From the IMG/VR virus record IMGVR_UViG_3300025940_000013, positions 1 to 42,301 of that record: a DNA stretch of 42,301 nucleotides. One strand, written 5' to 3'. Shown piece after piece: positions 39,614 through 42,301 of this stretch. Source of the DNA: a virus. Below the pieces are notes generated by a model that was not told where the DNA came from, did not search any database, and saw only the letters and a list, made by a program, of their open reading frames with translations. The position numbers and the translations under genes are program-made. How positions within the stretch are numbered: position 1 is the first letter of the stretch; each line of letters starts with the position of its first letter.

Positions 39614-39642
39614 ACCATACCGGACCGTTGGTCCAAGTGCAA
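39614..39642 (-). promoter_or_regulatory. Leftward promoter with palindromic operator in its spacer
   Basis: On the minus strand: -35 TTGCAC (39642-39637), 17-base spacer, -10 TATGGT (39619-39614). The palindrome GGACC-n3-GGTCC (39622-39634) fills the spacer. Expected transcription start is near 39607, giving a short leader to the gene at 39584. Confidence 0.65.
39622..39634. promoter_or_regulatory. Palindromic operator O1
   Basis: GGACCGTTGGTCC, inverted repeat with a 3-base centre, identical to O2 at 39693-39705 (71 bases apart). Lies between the -10 and -35 of the leftward promoter, so bound protein would block RNA polymerase. Confidence 0.7.
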
Positions 39643-39685
39643 GCAAAATTATTTTGAATTATTTCCAAATTATTTTGACAAATCG

Positions 39686-39715
39686 CTTGACCGGACCGTT
39701 GGTCCGTGAGACAAC
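39686..39715 (+). promoter_or_regulatory. Candidate rightward promoter with the same operator
   Basis: A CTTGAC/TTGACC -35 element (39686-39692) is followed immediately by O2 and then a weak -10 candidate GACAAC (39710-39715) with 17-base spacing. A better TTGACA at 39675 has no good -10 at the right distance. The pattern mirrors the leftward promoter, so the same repressor may govern both. Confidence 0.4.
39693..39705. promoter_or_regulatory. Palindromic operator O2
   Basis: Second exact copy of GGACCGTTGGTCC. Directly precedes the rightward gene set. Its half-site TGGTCC/GGACCA is the unit of the iterons at 41.1-41.4 kb. Confidence 0.7.
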
Positions 39716-39751
39716 ATGATCACTGAAGCGAACCACACACCGGAGCACGAC

Positions 39752-40030
39752 ATGGCCAACCTCACCACCGCCGCCCAGATCCGCGACCTCTACACCGCCC
39801 ACAAGATGCCCTACGCCACCGCCCACGCCCAACTGGTCACCTTTTGCAGCATGGGTACCCACGAAGCAGACCTGTTCCTGGCCAATCCTGACCGCACTGG
39901 CCACGACACCATCACTGCCTGCGTCAACGGCCAACTGTCCGCCAGCAACGCCATTCGCGCACTGAAGGCGATCGGCATCCCCGCTGACGTTGCCAAGGCC
40001 CGCCTCGCGGCCGCCTGGCACGGCAAATAA
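39752..40030 (+). CDS. Unknown small helical early protein
   Basis: 92 residues from the ATG at 39752, which carries CCGGAGCACGAC upstream, the same leader type as the gene at 40477; an ATG at 39716 has no Shine-Dalgarno. Mostly helical (TTAAQIRDLYTAHKMPYATA; HEADLFLANPDRTGHDT; SASNAIRALKAIGIPADVAK). First gene of the rightward set. No family recognised; could be a regulator or host-directed early protein. Confidence 0.75.
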   Translation: MANLTTAAQIRDLYTAHKMPYATAHAQLVTFCSMGTHEADLFLANPDRTGHDTITACVNGQLSASNAIRALKAIGIPADVAKARLAAAWHGK

Positions 40031-40071
40031 CTCTCTCCCTATCCACCACACACCAAACAGGAAACACGCAC

Positions 40072-40401
40072 ATGACCAACCTCAACACCCTCATCGACCA
40101 GTACGCCGCAGTGAAGGCCGCCCAGGGCAAGCTGGAGCTCGAGAAGAAGATGCTCGAGAAGGCGCTCGCCGACCTGCCCGCAGGCCACTACGAGAGCGAG
40201 AACTACCGGCTCTCGATCTCCAACGCCCTGTCCCAGGTGCCGGATGAGGAGCTCGCCGCCGAGCAGAAGCTGGTCGCCGCCAACGCGATCGAGGCCTACC
40301 GCGCCACCCTGAGCCGGCAGTACATCACCGCGCATACGATCGATAAATCGGTCCGCTCCCACCGCATCGGCCTGCCGACCGGCAAGAACCTCGCCGCCTA
40401 A
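40072..40401 (+). CDS. Unknown early helical protein
   Basis: 109 residues, AGGAAACA before the ATG. Charged coiled coil at the start (KLELEKKMLEKALADLPAG), then a beta-like segment (YESENYRLSISNALSQVPDE) and a helix (KLVAANAIEAYRATLSRQYI). Ends in a basic tail. A strong terminator follows directly. Pattern is similar to siphovirus Gam-like or host-nuclease-inhibitor helices, but I cannot support that by motifs. Confidence 0.75.
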   Translation: MTNLNTLIDQYAAVKAAQGKLELEKKMLEKALADLPAGHYESENYRLSISNALSQVPDEELAAEQKLVAANAIEAYRATLSRQYITAHTIDKSVRSHRIGLPTGKNLAA

Positions 40402-40407
40402 TCCCAC

Positions 40408-40446
40408 CGGCCCGTTAAATCGCACATTTAGCGGGCCGATTTTTTC
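40408..40446 (+). terminator. Intrinsic terminator after first two rightward genes
   Basis: A stem with CGGCCCG and CGGGCCG arms (40408-40414, 40432-40438), extended by TAAAT/ATTTA pairing, followed by ATTTTTT. It splits the rightward set, so the genes from 40477 may rely on read-through or a second promoter. Confidence 0.8.
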
Positions 40447-40476
40447 CTCCTAAACCCAACCCTACCGGAGCACCAC

Positions 40477-40662
40477 ATGTCCAAATACGCCATCCTCGAA
40501 ATCGCCCGCGAAGCCGCCGACAACGCCATCAACGACGTCTGGGACGTCACGCCCGGCACCTTCTCCGCCGACAGCCGCACCGCCGAATACTGGCGTATGG
40601 TGTACGAGAGCGCCGCCGTCGCCCTGGCCAAGATCGACCGCATCGAGAAAGGGATCCACTGA
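40477..40662 (+). CDS. Unknown small early protein
   Basis: 61 residues with CCGGAGCACC before the ATG. Helical (YAILEIAREAADNAINDVWD; AEYWRMVYESAAVALAKIDR). Its stop shares a base with the next start. Function unknown. There is no cysteine cluster or membrane segment. Confidence 0.75.
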   Translation: MSKYAILEIAREAADNAINDVWDVTPGTFSADSRTAEYWRMVYESAAVALAKIDRIEKGIH

Positions 40663-40886
40663 TGACCCGCGTAGCCCTGCTGATGGCCATCCTGATCAAC
40701 GGCGCCGCCGGCGCCGAGCCCAGGATCCCGACCGAGGAGGAGAAGGCCGCCGCCCTCAAGCTGGCCTACATCCTCAACGGCAATTCCATGGTGCGGTGGG
40801 GGAGCATCGACCTGTCCAAGCCGATCGTCCGCCCGTGCAGCGACTGCACGCCGGCGCCGGCCAACCCGAGGCTGATCCTGAAATGA
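40662..40886 (+). CDS. Secreted or periplasmic small protein
   Basis: 74 residues beginning with a probable signal peptide (TRVALLMAILINGAAGAEP; cleavage likely after AGA). The mature part is helical (TEEEKAAALKLAYILNGNSM) and ends with PCSDCTPAPANP, a CxxC that could form a disulphide in the periplasm. The start shares a base with the previous stop and its end overlaps the next start. An exported early protein is unusual and may act at the cell envelope, such as superinfection exclusion; this is a guess. Confidence 0.7.
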   Translation: MTRVALLMAILINGAAGAEPRIPTEEEKAAALKLAYILNGNSMVRWGSIDLSKPIVRPCSDCTPAPANPRLILK

Positions 40887-41083
40887 GCTGGAAACCTGAA
40901 GTCGTTGCCGACAACTCCGGCAAATGGATCGGCAACGGCCTGACCTTCCACACCCGTGTCGAGGCCGACGCCTACGTCCGCGACTTAACCGTACGCTGGA
41001 CCAGTGTCCGCGAGTATCGCGTGGTCGAGAGCGACGACCCCGTCAGCCACATCTGGCGACACGGTAAAGCGACCCCAATCTGA
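40883..41083 (+). CDS. Unknown small protein
   Basis: 66 residues, ATGA overlap with the previous gene. Compact strand-helix pattern (SWKPEVVADNSGKWIGNGLT, FHTRVEADAYVRDLTVRWTS, REYRVVESDDPVSHIWRHG) of a kind often found in small phage proteins of unknown role. Last gene before the strong terminator at 41091. Confidence 0.75.
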   Translation: MSWKPEVVADNSGKWIGNGLTFHTRVEADAYVRDLTVRWTSVREYRVVESDDPVSHIWRHGKATPI

Positions 41084-41090
41084 CACCAAA

Positions 41091-41117
41091 AACCCCGCCT
41101 CTCAGGCGGGGTTTTTT
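41091..41117. terminator. Strong bidirectional terminator
   Basis: Perfect 9-bp stem ACCCCGCCT/AGGCGGGGT around CTC with six T's on the + side and five A's before it, so it works for both strands. It ends the rightward set and would also stop leftward transcription from the iteron region or the helicase gene. Confidence 0.88.
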
Positions 41118-41370
41118 CTTGGATTGGTCCTCAGGTCCTCAGAAGTCCTCGAATTCCCAGAGAGACATATAAACTACACAGGAACTTATTATCTATACAT
41201 ACATGTTATTATCATTTTTTAAGGACCAATAAGGACCAACCACCATAAATTATTGATAAACCTAAATTTTTTGCTGGTCCTCAGAGGGTGTCCTCAGCTG
41301 GTCCTGGTCCTCAGCTCTTGTCTAACGGCGTAAAATCCAGGATCACCGCCGTCATTCCGTGGTCCTCAGC
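41118..41370. other. AT-rich region with GGTCC iterons: candidate replication origin
   Basis: Ten or so copies of a GGTCC(TCAG) unit: GGTCCTCAG at 41126, 41134, 41276, 41306 and 41361; partial units at 41145, 41290 and 41300; and two head-to-tail AAGGACCAAY units at 41221-41240 on the opposite strand. Between the left and right groups (about 41161-41273) the sequence is strongly AT-rich (for example TTATTATC, TTATTATCATTTTTT) in a GC-rich genome, like a DNA unwinding element. The last copies run into the helicase 3' end. Similar layout occurs at phage and plasmid origins. Function is inferred, no initiator known. Confidence 0.6.
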
Positions 41371-42301
41371 TGCCTTGGCGATGATTTTTCGGCTATGTTC
41401 CACCGAGCTCTGCGCGACCCCGGTTTCGGTGATATGTTTGGTGTTAAAACCACGCCAGGACAGGATCCAATGTTTGCCCTGGCTGAGTGGCAACCTGAAC
41501 TCACCATCGACCTTCTTTGCAGCGTTCTTGATCATGCGTTTTACCGACGCAATTTGACCCTCGCCGGCGTTGCCACCGAGCTCACCGAGCACCGCCGCCA
41601 GCACCATTTCGCCGGTGAACAACCCGCGCGGCCCGATCACTTTCTGGATGGCGCTGAACGCAATGTCGACGTCGCTGCGCGCCAGCTCCTGCATGGTGGC
41701 CTTGGTCTCGGTCTCGAGCGGCGCATATGCGTCGAAATGCGTGAGATCGCGCGCCTCGAGCCAGGCGCCGAGGGCGGCGATGTTGCCAGGCTCCCTGGTC
41801 CAGGCGTCGACCTGCTCCGCCTGTTGGGGTGATAACCGGCCGCCATTGGACAGGGCTGTCGCCCTTCGATCGTCCGCCGGCAATTGCAAGGCGTCACGGT
41901 TGTTGGAAAAGATCAAATAGCTGGCGAAGGCCCACGCGACGAAGGCGGGCCGGCCCTTCGGCGTGAACATCCGCTCCACCGGCGCCGGGTCGACCAGCTC
42001 CTTGATCCGCTCGTAGACCGCGCGCCGATCCGCCCACTTGCCGCTCTCCGGCGTGTCCTTGGCCTCGTTGACCACGACCAGGGTCGAATACGCCGCCCAG
42101 TCCGTGTAGACGCCCTGGCTGGAACGCCCCGTGAACACGTCAAAGTCGATCGTGCGCACATACTGCGGTCCCATCAGCCGGCCCAGGATCTTGCGCAGCA
42201 TGCCGCGGCCGGCGCCATACACGGGCCCCTCGTCCGTCGCCGCCACCATGATCACCGCCACGCCCGGGATCCCCGGGTTGCGGTACTTGTGCGCCAGCCA
42301 G
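41311..42301 (-). CDS. Primase-helicase C-terminal part (D5-like ATPase), cut by right edge
   Basis: 329 residues to the stop at 41311, open to the right edge (WLAHKYRNPG...). It matches the D5/DUF5906 AAA+ helicase half of phage primase-helicases: WLAHKYRNP then VAVIMVAATDEG, the P-loop-like YGAGRGMLRKILGRL (Arg where the Walker A Lys usually sits), YSTLVVVNEAKDTPES (Walker B-like Asn-Glu), then an ALDQL-type DNA-binding sensor region (AFASYLIFSNNRDALQLPAD) and a winged-helix-like C-terminus. The prim-pol start at the left edge (1-426) is the likely other end of the same gene. It uses the leftward strand and ends inside the iteron region. Confidence 0.85.
   Translation of the reverse strand, partial: WLAHKYRNPGIPGVAVIMVAATDEGPVYGAGRGMLRKILGRLMGPQYVRTIDFDVFTGRSSQGVYTDWAAYSTLVVVNEAKDTPESGKWADRRAVYERIKELVDPAPVERMFTPKGRPAFVAWAFASYLIFSNNRDALQLPADDRRATALSNGGRLSPQQAEQVDAWTREPGNIAALGAWLEARDLTHFDAYAPLETETKATMQELARSDVDIAFSAIQKVIGPRGLFTGEMVLAAVLGELGGNAGEGQIASVKRMIKNAAKKVDGEFRLPLSQGKHWILSWRGFNTKHITETGVAQSSVEHSRKIIAKAAEDHGMTAVILDFTPLDKS

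Noticed and set aside
1-42301. Direct circular joining of base 42301 to base 1
   Set aside because: The frames of the two primase-helicase parts do not match at a direct joint, and the combined length is short for the family, so some sequence must be missing.
1-42301. Temperate lifestyle from the Cro-like and XRE-like regulators
   Set aside because: No integrase, excisionase, partition genes or attachment-like sequence was seen, so lysogeny is not supported in this window.

Overview
The window looks like almost the whole genome of a lytic, short-tailed (podovirus-like) tailed phage. Genes are packed end to end with ATGA, TGATG or TAATG overlaps. There is a complete packaging/capsid/tail gene set (terminase, portal, scaffold, major capsid protein, head-tail adaptor, nozzle-like tail protein, low-complexity internal virion-type proteins, fibres, endolysin) and its own replication set (prim-pol/helicase, family A DNA polymerase, two nucleases, SNF2-type helicase). 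I see no integrase, no single-subunit RNA polymerase, no tail sheath, no tape measure, no tRNA and no CRISPR. GC is high with Shine-Dalgarno starts. Two candidate promoters resemble alphaproteobacterial types, so an alphaproteobacterial host is plausible but not proven.

Layout. 1-426 (-) is the start of a prim-pol gene that runs off the left edge. 505-807 (-) is a VRR-NUC nuclease. 851-7060 (+) is the replication/recombination operon: a Cas4/RecB-like DUF2800 nuclease, two unknown proteins, DNA polymerase, a small winged-helix-like protein and an SNF2-like helicase. 7047-8238 (-) is a small regulator operon headed by a Cro/YdaS-like protein, with an apparently leaderless promoter. 8342-9407 (+) holds five small unknown genes. 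9310-39080 (-) is one long late operon. Read in its transcription direction it goes: coiled-coil protein, TerS-like protein, two micro membrane ORFs, TerL, zinc-ribbon protein, portal, a block of virion surface proteins including a 949-residue protein with ~22-residue repeats, scaffold, major capsid protein, adaptor, nozzle, internal virion proteins, three fibre proteins, holin-like protein, amidase endolysin and a zinc-ribbon protein. 39157-39584 (-) and 39752-41083 (+) are two small divergent operons sharing a control region with two identical palindromes. 41118-41370 is an AT-rich region with GGTCC iterons, my candidate replication origin. 41311-42301 (-) is the C-terminal helicase part of a primase-helicase cut by the right edge.

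The two edge genes look like opposite ends of one prim-pol/helicase gene, so the sequence is probably circular or circularly permuted, with a modest stretch missing between the edges. The most unusual points are the iteron region and its possible link to the palindromic operators through the same GGTCC half-site, the leaderless regulator promoter, an amidase fused to a predicted double-psi beta-barrel domain, an S74 chaperone domain on a non-fibre virion protein, repeat motifs at both ends of the scaffold, and two micro membrane proteins between the terminase genes. Functions of most small genes are unknown.
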